Of a stretch of 64,000 nt of DNA, positions 56,799 through 64,000 are shown one piece after another. The notes under the pieces were generated by a model. That model did not search any database, was not told the DNA's origin, and saw only the letters and a program-made list of their open reading frames with translations. This stretch comes from Cellulophaga sp. Hel_I_12 (GTDB lineage: Bacteria > Bacteroidota > Bacteroidia > Flavobacteriales > Flavobacteriaceae). The stretch spans positions 3,289,501 through 3,353,500 of the forward strand of contig NZ_JUHB01000001.1 in the NCBI RefSeq assembly GCF_000799565.1, read 5' to 3'. The position numbers were made by a program, and so were the translations under genes. Position 1 is the first letter of the stretch. Each line of letters starts with the position of its first letter.

Positions 56799-56873
56799 TT
56801 GAGGATGGATTTGACTGATTGCAACCTCATATACTAAACAAGATTTAGTACAAGAAAAATGCTAAAGCAGTTG
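56799..56873 (+). ncRNA. Putative SAM-II riboswitch, long-loop form, in the metK leader
   Basis: P1 is TGAGG (56800-56804) with CCTCA (56825-56829). Its loop contains GGATTTGACTGATTGCAA, close to the SAM-II loop consensus with GATTT-AAC and ATTGCAA. Then comes an inserted hairpin, TACTAAA (56832-56838) with TTTAGTA (56844-56850). It ends with AATGCTAAAGCAG, containing the conserved GCTAAA. ACTG (56814-56817) can pair with CAGT (56868-56871), the expected pseudoknot. The inserted stem fits the long-loop subclass described in Bacteroidota. The match is by eye. Confidence 0.65.
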
Positions 56874-56952
56874 TGACTAACTTTTTGTTAGTGCACTTCT
56901 TCTTTGCAACTTTTCTGCCAGCTGTCAATTCCGTTCTAGAAAGTAAAACAAT

Positions 56953-58209
56953 ATGGCTTATTTATTTACCTCAGAATCTGTTAGTGAAGGACATCCAGAT
57001 AAGGTAGCAGACCAAATTAGTGATGCATTATTAGATAATTTTTTAGCATTTGATCCCGAAAGCAAAGTTGCTTGTGAAACTTTAGTCACTACAGGTCAAG
57101 TAGTGCTAGCGGGTGAGGTTAAAAGCGATACCTATTTAGACGTACAACAAATTGCAAGGGATGTTATTAATAAAATAGGATATACCAAAGGGGAATATCA
57201 ATTTAGCGGCGATTCTTGTGGGGTAATTTCATTAATACACGAGCAATCAAAGGATATTAATCAAGGAGTTGACCGCGGGTCAAAAGAGGAGCAAGGGGCA
57301 GGAGATCAAGGAATGATGTTTGGTTACGCGACCAAGGAAACAGAGAATTATATGCCTTTGGCCTTAGATATTTCGCACAAATTACTACAAACACTAGCGG
57401 AATTACGAAGAGAAAATAAAGAAATCACTTATTTACGTCCTGATGCCAAAGCACAGGTCACTATTGAATATGACGACAATAATAAGCCACAACGCATTGA
57501 TACTATTGTAGTTTCTACCCAACATGATGCTTTTGATGCAGATGATGAAAAAATGTTGGCTAAAATAAAATCAGATATTATTAGCCTATTAATTCCAAGA
57601 GTAAAGGCACAGTTACCAAAACATACACAAGCTTTGTTTAATGATGCCATTCACTATCATATTAATCCAACAGGTAAATTCGTGATAGGTGGCCCACATG
57701 GGGATACAGGTTTAACGGGGCGTAAAATTATTGTAGATACCTACGGCGGTAAAGGCGCTCATGGCGGTGGGGCCTTTAGTGGTAAAGACCCGAGTAAAGT
57801 AGATCGTAGTGCCGCCTACGCTGCACGGCATGCCGCTAAGAATTTAGTAGCTGCAGGAGTGGCTACTGAAATTTTGGTGCAAGTTAGTTATGCCATTGGT
57901 GTCGTAAAACCTACGTCTATTTTTGTAGAAACCTATGGTACCTCAAAAACCGGACTGAGCGACGGGCAGATTGCCACAAAAGTAGCGCAGTTGTTTGATA
58001 TGCGACCTTTTGCGATCGAAGAGCGTTTAAAATTGCGAAATCCTATTTATTTAGAAACAGCTGCTTATGGTCATATGGGGAAAGAACCTGTAATTATTAC
58101 GAAAACTTTTGAATCGCCATACAACGGTAAGGTTGAAAAAGAAGTGGAATTGTTTACCTGGGAAAAATTAGACATGCAAGAGCAAGTAAAAGCGGCTTTT
58201 GGATTATAA
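56953..58209 (+). CDS. metK: S-adenosylmethionine synthetase
   Basis: 418 residues. Makes SAM from methionine and ATP. The signature motifs are [20 protein letters not shown] at the N-terminus, [13 protein letters not shown] near residue 115, and [19 protein letters not shown] near 270. It lies downstream of a SAM-II-type aptamer, which would give feedback by its own product. The next gene group is behind a separate SAM-I riboswitch. Confidence 0.97.
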   Translation: MAYLFTSESVSEGHPDKVADQISDALLDNFLAFDPESKVACETLVTTGQVVLAGEVKSDTYLDVQQIARDVINKIGYTKGEYQFSGDSCGVISLIHEQSKDINQGVDRGSKEEQGAGDQGMMFGYATKETENYMPLALDISHKLLQTLAELRRENKEITYLRPDAKAQVTIEYDDNNKPQRIDTIVVSTQHDAFDADDEKMLAKIKSDIISLLIPRVKAQLPKHTQALFNDAIHYHINPTGKFVIGGPHGDTGLTGRKIIVDTYGGKGAHGGGAFSGKDPSKVDRSAAYAARHAAKNLVAAGVATEILVQVSYAIGVVKPTSIFVETYGTSKTGLSDGQIATKVAQLFDMRPFAIEERLKLRNPIYLETAAYGHMGKEPVIITKTFESPYNGKVEKEVELFTWEKLDMQEQVKAAFGL

Positions 58210-58214
58210 AATTA

Positions 58215-58312
58215 TCTCTCTGTATACCTCTTTTTTCTTGGTGTAGCTGTGAAATAATTTAGGGCTAATTTTTTCACAGAGTTGCGCTGAGTGCACACAG
58301 AGCGACGCAGAG
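58215..58312. repeat. CACAGAG-type mosaic repeat, copy 1
   Basis: The right arm is CACAGAGTTGCGCTGAG followed by CACACAGAG and ACGCAGAG. The left arm (CTTGGTGTAGCTGTGAA) is a degenerate inverted copy. A similar element is at 63535-63620. Confidence 0.55.
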
Positions 58313-58439
58313 AACAATGAATGTTTATCGATAAAATCAATCGGAGTATTGAAATAGTAATAGCTATTCATTGTTTTAACAAAAACAGAAGAAATTAATA
58401 AATTTCTTCAATAATTAGGAATTTAAAAAGTTCCGTACT

Positions 58440-58447
58440 TATATTTG
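58440..58447 (+). promoter_or_regulatory. -7 promoter element of the metY operon
   Basis: TATATTTG, exact TAnnTTTG, about 30 bases upstream of the SAM-I aptamer. Confidence 0.65.
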
Positions 58448-58477
58448 CAGTTCGTAAGTTCAAACACGTATTGAATA

Positions 58478-58599
58478 GTTATCAAGAAAGGTGGAGGGAA
58501 TAGACCCTTTGAAACCTTAGCAACCCTTTGTTCTCCAAAAGAGACAATGAAGGTGCTACATTCTACCAAATGTGCTCAATAGCATTGGCGGCAGATAAC
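58478..58599 (+). ncRNA. SAM-I (S-box) riboswitch
   Basis: P1 is GTTATC (58478-58483) with GATAAC (58594-58599). The conserved core follows in order: ATCAAGAAAGGTGGAGGGA, TTTGAAACCTTAGCAACC, and GGTGCTA near 58553, all hallmark S-box sequences. P3 is CTTTGTTCTC-type pairing with GAGACAATGAAG. It lies upstream of two methionine-biosynthesis genes and should repress them when SAM is plentiful. Confidence 0.92.
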
Positions 58600-58753
58600 G
58601 AAAATAATAATTACTTTTCTAGTAATTACATATTTCTTTCTTATAACTTTTTGATTTTTTGCTACTAGCATTTTCTATGCTTATGGGCATTGGACTTTTT
58701 AACTATTAGGCTCCAAGGATAGTCCTGGAGTTAACATTTAAAAATAAAAAATC

Positions 58754-60043
58754 ATGAGTACCCAACAATTTAACACTAAGGCTTTACATGCTGGTCATGA
58801 CACCACGCAAACAGGAGGAACAAGAGCAGTGCCTATCTATCAAACTTCTTCGTACGTTTTTAAAAATACCGATCATGCGGCCAATTTATTTGCCCTTAAG
58901 GAAATAGGCTTTATCTATACCCGCTTAAATAACCCTACGAACCAAATTTTACAAGATCGCTTAGCGGCTTTAGAAGGTGGAATAGGGGCGGTAGTATTTG
59001 CATCAGGAACTTCGGCCATTGCAACAGGATTATTAACGCTGTTAAAGGCTGGCGATCATCTAGTTGCTTCCAGTAGTTTGTATGGAGGAACTTTTAATTT
59101 ATTGAACGTTACCTTACCGAGATTAGGCATCACCACCACTTTTGTTGATGCTTCTAACCCGGAAAGTTTTAAAGCAGCAGTACAAAAAAACACCAAAGCC
59201 TTTTTTGTAGAATCTTTAGGAAATCCAAAATTAGATGTATTAGATTTAAAAGCAATTTCAAAACAAGCAAAACTGGCTCAAGTGCCTTTTATTGTCGACA
59301 ATACTGTAGCTACCCCTGCCTTATTAAACCCAATTGAGCATGGGGCCAACTTGGTGATTCATTCTTTAACGAAATATATAGGCGGGCAAGGAACCTCCTT
59401 AGGAGGCGCCATTATTGATGCAGGTACTTTTGATTGGACCAACGGGAAATTCCCTGAATTTACCGAGCCAAGTGCCGGATACCACGGTTTGGTCTACAGT
59501 GAAGCTTTAGGAGCAGCAGCATTTACTTATAAATTAATCTTAGAAGGCTTACGAGATTATGGTGGGGCTTTAAGTCCATATAATGCTTTTCAAATTATTC
59601 AAGGCCTAGAAACCTTATCGGTCCGAATTCAGCAGCACAGTAAAAATGCATTAGAATTAGCCACTTGGTTAGAAGGTAGAGAAGAAGTGGCTTGGGTAAA
59701 TTATCCAGGATTAAAAAGTAATGCCTATTACGATCTAGCACAACAATACTTGCCAAAAGGACAAAGTGGCATTGTAACGTTTGGTGTAAAAGGTGGTTTT
59801 GAGGCAGCTAAAAAAGTGACGGATGAAACAAAAGTATTCTCCTTATTAGCAAATATTGGCGACACAAAATCACTGATCATTCATCCCGCCAGTACCACAC
59901 ATCAACAGTTAAATGCAAAACAGCAAGAAGCTGCGGGTGTACCACAAGACTTAATCCGTTTATCTGTGGGCTTAGAGGCTATTGAAGACTTAAAGGCAGA
60001 TTTACAAGAAGCCTTTAAAGCACTTTACGTAGCTGTGAAATAA
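58754..60043 (+). CDS. metY: O-acetylhomoserine sulfhydrylase (MetY type)
   Basis: 429 residues, Cys/Met metabolism PLP enzyme that makes homocysteine from O-acetylhomoserine and sulfide. FASGTSAIATGLLTLLKAGD near residue 80, IVDNTVATPALLNP near 178, and the PLP Lys in HSLTKYIGGQGTSLGGAI near 205 are present. The long form (about 430 residues) and the STQQFNTKALHAGHD start are typical of MetY. It follows a SAM-I riboswitch and is followed by the MetX-containing fusion, which supplies its substrate. Confidence 0.93.
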   Translation: MSTQQFNTKALHAGHDTTQTGGTRAVPIYQTSSYVFKNTDHAANLFALKEIGFIYTRLNNPTNQILQDRLAALEGGIGAVVFASGTSAIATGLLTLLKAGDHLVASSSLYGGTFNLLNVTLPRLGITTTFVDASNPESFKAAVQKNTKAFFVESLGNPKLDVLDLKAISKQAKLAQVPFIVDNTVATPALLNPIEHGANLVIHSLTKYIGGQGTSLGGAIIDAGTFDWTNGKFPEFTEPSAGYHGLVYSEALGAAAFTYKLILEGLRDYGGALSPYNAFQIIQGLETLSVRIQQHSKNALELATWLEGREEVAWVNYPGLKSNAYYDLAQQYLPKGQSGIVTFGVKGGFEAAKKVTDETKVFSLLANIGDTKSLIIHPASTTHQQLNAKQQEAAGVPQDLIRLSVGLEAIEDLKADLQEAFKALYVAVK

Positions 60044-60137
60044 AACCTAAGACTAAAGAATAAAAATAAAAACTATTTAAGAAATTTGGAGGGCTTAGGG
60101 AGCTTTTTTAAGTAATCTAGTTAATTATAAATAAGAC

Positions 60138-63100
60138 ATGTTACATCATATAAAAATAAATCAATACACCAATTTCGGTGGTGTTCCTCAAGATATTAAT
60201 TTGTCTTATCAAGTTTTTGGACCGCAACTACATAGTGCACCCATTGTTTTGGTGAATCATGCCTTGACAGGTAATTCTGATGTTGCGGGCAAAAAAGGCT
60301 GGTGGTCTGCTTTAATTGGTGACGGAAAATGTATCGACACCAAAAAATATACGGTACTTGCTTTTAATGTTCCAGGGAATGGCTATGATGGTTTTGTGTT
60401 AGAGAATTACAAAGATTTTGTAGCTCAAGATATCGCAAAACTCTTTTTAATGGGCCTAGAAGAACTGCATATCAAAAAGCTTTTTGCTCTTATTGGTGGT
60501 TCTATGGGGGGTGGAATCGCTTGGGAAATGATGGCCTTACATCCTAACCTTAGCACACATTTAATTCCGGTAGCTTCTGATTGGAAATCTACCGACTGGT
60601 TAATTGCCAATTGTCAAATTCAAGAACAATTTTTAGTAAACTCTAGTCAACCTGTCCATGATGCGAGGATGCATGCGATGTTGTGTTACCGAACACCAGC
60701 CTCTTTCAAGGAGCGTTTTAAACGCAGTACAAACGAAGAATTACAAGTTTTTAATGTAGAAAGTTGGCTGACACACCATGGTGCTAAATTGCAAGAACGC
60801 TTTCAGCTTTCTGCCTATAAATTAATGAATCAGTTGTTAAAGACTATTGATATTACACGCACTAATAAAGATGTCTTTACTATGATTGAACAGAGTATGA
60901 CCAACATCCATATCATCGGAGTCGATTCTGATTTGTTTTTTACGGCTACTGAGAATAAAGATACTTTTAAGCAATTAGCGCAGGTAAATAGTAATGTTAC
61001 GTACGGAGAGATTCATTCCCTCCATGGGCATGATGCCTTTTTAATTGAGTTTCAGCAAATGGAGCAATTACTCAAAGGTATTTTTGATGAAAACGGAAAA
61101 AGTCAACGTATAAAAATCTTAAAATTTGGAGGAAAATCCTTGGCAAATGGGGAAGGATTAGAACGGGTACTTACTATACTTAGTAACAAAGTACATCAAG
61201 GAGAAAACATAGCTGTGGTTTTATCGGCGCGAGGTAAAGGCACAGACCAGTTAGAAGCTATTTTAAAGAAAGCGGTAAAAGGTAAAGATTATATAAAAGA
61301 GTTCAATGCCTTTAAAACCTATCAGCAAAACGACTATAACGTTGATCTAGATCAAGAATTTTCTACCTTAGAAAAACTGTTTGACGGTGTAGCACTTTTA
61401 GGAGATTATAGTGCAAAAATTAAAGATCAAGTATTGGCTTTTGGAGAATTAATTTCAGGAAAGGTAGTCACGGCCTTATTGAATGAAAAAGGAATTAAAG
61501 CCCAATTAGTAGATACACGTAATTTTATAAAAACGGATGCTAATTTTGGTGATGCCAAAGTGTTAGAAGCTCTTTCAAAAGAAAACATAGTTCGCGCATA
61601 TGCCAAATTTAAAGCCGACCTTATTCCTATTTTTACTGGGTTTATAGCATCAAATATTGATAATGAAACCACTACACTAGGGCGTAATGGAAGCAATTAT
61701 TCGGCCGCTTTATTAGCTAATTTTTTAGATGCTGGCGAACTTCAGAATTATACCCACGTGGATGGAATATTTACTGCAAATCCAGATTATGTGCCCGATG
61801 CCAAACAAATTGAACAATTATCCTATAGCGAAGCGAATGAACTAGCCAATTTTGGAGCGACTATTTTACATGCTAAAACCATCATTCCATTAATTGAAAA
61901 AAACATCCCACTACGGATTTTAAATACTTTTAAAGACGATAATAAGGGAACTTTAATAAGCGCAAAATCTAATAAAGAAGGTATTAAATCTTTATCTGTC
62001 ATTGAAAATGTAGCTTTAGTTAATTTGGAAGGTCGTGGATTACTAGGTAAAGTTGGGGTCGATGCACGAGTTTTTAAAACACTTAGTGCCAATAATATTA
62101 GCGTCAATATTATTTCTCAAGGATCTTCGGAACGTGGACTTGGTTTTGTCGTAGATGCCCATAAAGCTTTGAAGGCAAAAGAAGTATTGTTAGAAGAATT
62201 TAGCGCTGATTTTGAAACGAAAGATGTAAATATGATTACCGTAACGAGTGATGTGTCTGTGATATCTATCGTGGGTCAAGATTTAAGCTCGTTTCATAAG
62301 CCTTTTAATGAACTGATAAAAAATCAGATTATTCCTTTGCTATTTAACAATACGGTTACAGGTAAAAATGTGAGTTTGGTGGTACGTCGAAGCGATTTAT
62401 ACAAAGCTTTAAACGTCATGCACGGTCAGGTTTTTGGGATGAGTAAAAAGGTAAATATTGCCATTTTTGGTCATGGAAACGTGGGTGGAACACTAATTGA
62501 TCAAATCTTAACATCGGCGGCAAATATCGAGGAACGAAAAGGGATTCAGCTCAATATTTTTGCGGTTGCGAACTCTAAAAAAGTACTCCTAAACAAAAAA
62601 GGAATTTCTAAAAACTGGAAAGTTAATCTTGCAGAAAACGGAATAGCATATAGCTTAGATACCATTTTTGAATTTGCTAAAGAACATCATTTAGAGAATT
62701 TAATCGCAGTAGATAATACGGCAAGTAAAACTTTTGTAAGCTCATACCAAACCATGATTGCTAATGGTTTTGATTTGGTTTCGTCGAACAAAATAGCAAA
62801 CACCTTAAGCTTTAATTTCTATCAAGAATTAAGAGCTGAATTATTAAAAAATCAGAAACAATATTTATACGAAACTAATGTAGGAGCAGGCTTACCCTTA
62901 ATTGATACTATTAAACTATTGCATTTGTCCGGTGAAAATATCACTCAAATAAAAGGCGTATTTTCAGGCTCTTTAAGTTATATTTTCAATACTTTTTCAG
63001 AGGTTGACAGATCATTTTCTGCTATTTTAAAGGAAGCCATGGAAAAAGGATTCACTGAACCTGATGCACGCGAGGACCTTTCAGGAAATGATGTAGGTAG

Positions 63101-63521
63101 AAAATTATTGATTTTAGCTCGGGAATTAGATTTAAGCAACGAATTTTTAGATATTTCTATTCAAAATTTAATTCCAGCGAACTTAAGAGATGTTAAGCTA
63201 TCCGAATTCAAAAATAAATTAGGGGATTTAGATGCTATCTTTAATAAAATTAAAAAAGACCAAAAACCAAATCACGTATTGCGCTATGTTGGTGATTTGT
63301 CGGGTGATTTGCAAAAAGAAAAAGGCAATTTAGAAGTCAAACTAATTTCTGTACCTAAAGAAAGTGCCTTAGGCCAAGTAAAGGGTTCGGATTCGATCAT
63401 CGAAATTTACACTGAATCTTATGGAGAGCACCCACTAGTAATTCAAGGGGCTGGGGCAGGAGCAGCCGTTACAGCTCGTGGAGTTTTTGGTGATATTTTA
63501 AGGATTATTGAGAAGGCTTAA
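60138..63521 (+). CDS. MetX-like acyltransferase fused to aspartokinase-homoserine dehydrogenase
   Basis: 1127 residues, three domains. Residues 1 to about 318: homoserine O-acetyltransferase fold, with NHALTGNSD, nucleophile Ser122 in GGSMGGGIAWE, Asp265 in VDSDLFF and His298 in LHGHDAFLIE. Residues about 325-770: ThrA-type aspartokinase with ACT regions. Its signatures are altered: KFGGKS (328-334) has Lys where Thr is usual, and LGRNGSN (514-520) has Asn instead of the Asp of GSD. Residues about 771-1127: homoserine dehydrogenase with FGHGNVGG, ETNVGAGLPLIDTIK, EPDAREDLSGNDVGRK and QGAGAGAAVTARG intact. It probably channels homoserine to O-acetylhomoserine for MetY. Whether the kinase part works is doubtful. 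Confidence 0.9.
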   Translation: MLHHIKINQYTNFGGVPQDINLSYQVFGPQLHSAPIVLVNHALTGNSDVAGKKGWWSALIGDGKCIDTKKYTVLAFNVPGNGYDGFVLENYKDFVAQDIAKLFLMGLEELHIKKLFALIGGSMGGGIAWEMMALHPNLSTHLIPVASDWKSTDWLIANCQIQEQFLVNSSQPVHDARMHAMLCYRTPASFKERFKRSTNEELQVFNVESWLTHHGAKLQERFQLSAYKLMNQLLKTIDITRTNKDVFTMIEQSMTNIHIIGVDSDLFFTATENKDTFKQLAQVNSNVTYGEIHSLHGHDAFLIEFQQMEQLLKGIFDENGKSQRIKILKFGGKSLANGEGLERVLTILSNKVHQGENIAVVLSARGKGTDQLEAILKKAVKGKDYIKEFNAFKTYQQNDYNVDLDQEFSTLEKLFDGVALLGDYSAKIKDQVLAFGELISGKVVTALLNEKGIKAQLVDTRNFIKTDANFGDAKVLEALSKENIVRAYAKFKADLIPIFTGFIASNIDNETTTLGRNGSNYSAALLANFLDAGELQNYTHVDGIFTANPDYVPDAKQIEQLSYSEANELANFGATILHAKTIIPLIEKNIPLRILNTFKDDNKGTLISAKSNKEGIKSLSVIENVALVNLEGRGLLGKVGVDARVFKTLSANNISVNIISQGSSERGLGFVVDAHKALKAKEVLLEEFSADFETKDVNMITVTSDVSVISIVGQDLSSFHKPFNELIKNQIIPLLFNNTVTGKNVSLVVRRSDLYKALNVMHGQVFGMSKKVNIAIFGHGNVGGTLIDQILTSAANIEERKGIQLNIFAVANSKKVLLNKKGISKNWKVNLAENGIAYSLDTIFEFAKEHHLENLIAVDNTASKTFVSSYQTMIANGFDLVSSNKIANTLSFNFYQELRAELLKNQKQYLYETNVGAGLPLIDTIKLLHLSGENITQIKGVFSGSLSYIFNTFSEVDRSFSAILKEAMEKGFTEPDAREDLSGNDVGRKLLILARELDLSNEFLDISIQNLIPANLRDVKLSEFKNKLGDLDAIFNKIKKDQKPNHVLRYVGDLSGDLQKEKGNLEVKLISVPKESALGQVKGSDSIIEIYTESYGEHPLVIQGAGAGAAVTARGVFGDILRIIEKA

Positions 63522-63534
63522 TTAGTAAGTAATT

Positions 63535-63620
63535 CTCAGCGAACCTCTTTTAGCTTTGTGTAACTTTGTGCAATTCCTATTTCACGGAGGTACGCAGAGA
63601 TTTCACAAAGGGATACCGAG
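63535..63620. repeat. CACAGAG-type mosaic repeat, copy 2
   Basis: The left arm CTTTGTGTAACTTTGTG is complementary, allowing G-T pairs, to CACGGAGGTACGCAGAG on the right; a further unit CACAAAGGGATACCGAG follows. Same layout as copy 1 on the other side of the metY-fusion unit. Confidence 0.55.
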
Positions 63621-63634
63621 AAAAAAATAAACGT

Positions 63635-64000
63635 ATGAAGAAAAAATTTGAAACAGAAGCCATTAGAACACAAACAGAACGTTCACAATTTTTAGAACAT
63701 TCTACCCCCATGTATGTAACTTCTAGTTTTGTTTTTGAGGATGCAGAAGATATGCGGGCTTCTTTTAATGAGGAAAAGGAGCGGAATATTTATTCACGGT
63801 ACTCGAATCCAAATACGAATGAATTTATAGAAAAAGTGTGTAAAATGGAAGGTGCTGAAGCAGGTTTTGCCTTCGCATCAGGAATGGCTGCCGTTTTCTC
63901 CACTTTTGCTGCGCTTTTAAATGCCGGAGATCATGTGGTGTCAGCGCGTAATGTTTTTGGATCAACGCATAGTTTATTTACCAACTTTTTACCTAAATGG
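63635..64000 (+). CDS. Second Cys/Met metabolism PLP enzyme (sulfhydrylase/cystathionine gamma-synthase type), cut by window edge
   Basis: The first 122 residues are visible. TEAIRTQTERSQFLEHSTP, YVTSSFVFEDAEDMRASF, YSRYSNPNTNEF and FAFASGMAAVFSTFAALL place it in the PLP family with MetZ or MetB. The N-terminal pattern looks more like O-succinylhomoserine sulfhydrylase than like the MetY gene upstream. It follows the trifunctional gene after 113 bases, which hold a mosaic repeat. The active-site Lys is beyond the window, so acceptor and donor are open. Confidence 0.85.
   Translation, partial: MKKKFETEAIRTQTERSQFLEHSTPMYVTSSFVFEDAEDMRASFNEEKERNIYSRYSNPNTNEFIEKVCKMEGAEAGFAFASGMAAVFSTFAALLNAGDHVVSARNVFGSTHSLFTNFLPKW

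Larger units (their letters stand above)
56606..56952. other. Leader region of metK (347 bases)
   Basis: Contains, in order, the terminator of the GLPGLI gene, a -7 promoter element, and a SAM-II-like aptamer, all annotated separately. About 80 bases between the aptamer and the metK ATG hold a small ACTAAC/GTTAGT hairpin and T-rich DNA; no gene. Confidence 0.6.
58210..58753. other. Interval of 544 bases: mosaic repeat plus metY leader
   Basis: No gene. The left part carries a mosaic repeat (58215-58312). The centre has the promoter (58440-58447) and the SAM-I riboswitch (58478-58599). The right part, 155 bases to the metY ATG, holds a TAATTACT/AGTAATTA hairpin (about 58610-58630) and a CTCC/GGAG hairpin close to the ATG, which could be the expression platform. 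Confidence 0.65.

Overview
The window looks like a chromosomal stretch of a marine-type member of the Flavobacteriaceae (Bacteroidota). The base composition is AT-rich. Many genes are typical of that group: a GLPGLI-family protein, DUF6089, DUF5686, a 2TM protein, a HPPK-deoxynucleoside kinase fusion, a PafA-type phosphatase and paired OmpH/Skp chaperones. Shine-Dalgarno signals are weak, and promoters carry the Bacteroidota -7 element TAnnTTTG, seen at about ten places. There is no prophage, CRISPR array, insertion sequence or rRNA operon. Most of the window is housekeeping DNA.

Layout. 1-2.2 kb: an aspartoacylase-family gene (cut by the edge) overlapping rimK, then a 0.67 kb gap with a possible gene relic. 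2.2-5.7 kb: PafA-like phosphatase, a CotH-like secreted protein and a bestrophin-like membrane protein. 6.0-6.2 kb: tRNA-Leu and tRNA-Gly. 6.4-17.3 kb: mutS, a SpoU methyltransferase, folK-dNK fusion, sppA, yhhQ, an AsmA-like protein and DUF2797. 17.4-19.6 kb: a GH3-family enzyme and a small alpha/beta-hydrolase-like protein. 19.6-23.0 kb: tig-clpP-clpX. 23.1-26.6 kb: holin-like protein, SGNH lipoprotein, esterase and pdxJ. 26.7-34.9 kb: the envelope cluster CBS protein-nadK-DUF6089-uppS-bamA-ompH-ompH-murI. 34.9-43.9 kb: folA, thyA, nupC, DUF151 nuclease, etfBA and pdhB. 44.0-50.9 kb: DUF5686 protein, soluble and membrane pyrophosphatases, App1-like phosphatase. 51.0-56.6 kb: a second deoxynucleoside kinase, a two-component system and three secreted proteins. 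56.8-64.0 kb: a methionine/SAM block with metK, a MetY-type sulfhydrylase, a MetX-aspartokinase-homoserine dehydrogenase fusion and the start of a second sulfhydrylase.

The most interesting part is the methionine block. metK appears to sit behind a SAM-II-type (long-loop) riboswitch, and the sulfhydrylase/fusion operon sits behind a SAM-I (S-box) riboswitch. Two unrelated SAM sensors therefore seem to control synthesis of SAM and of its precursor within 2 kb. The 1127-residue fusion joins three steps around homoserine, but its aspartokinase part has changes at two signature residues (KFGGT to KFGGK, GSD to GSN). Mosaic repeats lie on both sides of the SAM-I-sulfhydrylase-fusion unit.

Other signals not explained by genes: a perfect 28-bp palindrome upstream of etfBA whose TATGCATGCATA core recurs upstream of the SGNH lipoprotein; three GTTAA half-sites exactly 10 bp apart between a histidine kinase and a divergent secreted protein; three REP-like GC-rich repeats between thyA and nupC; and a heptamer tandem array. 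Nucleotide and folate functions (folK-dNK, folA, thyA, nupC, second dNK) are scattered through the window but functionally linked.
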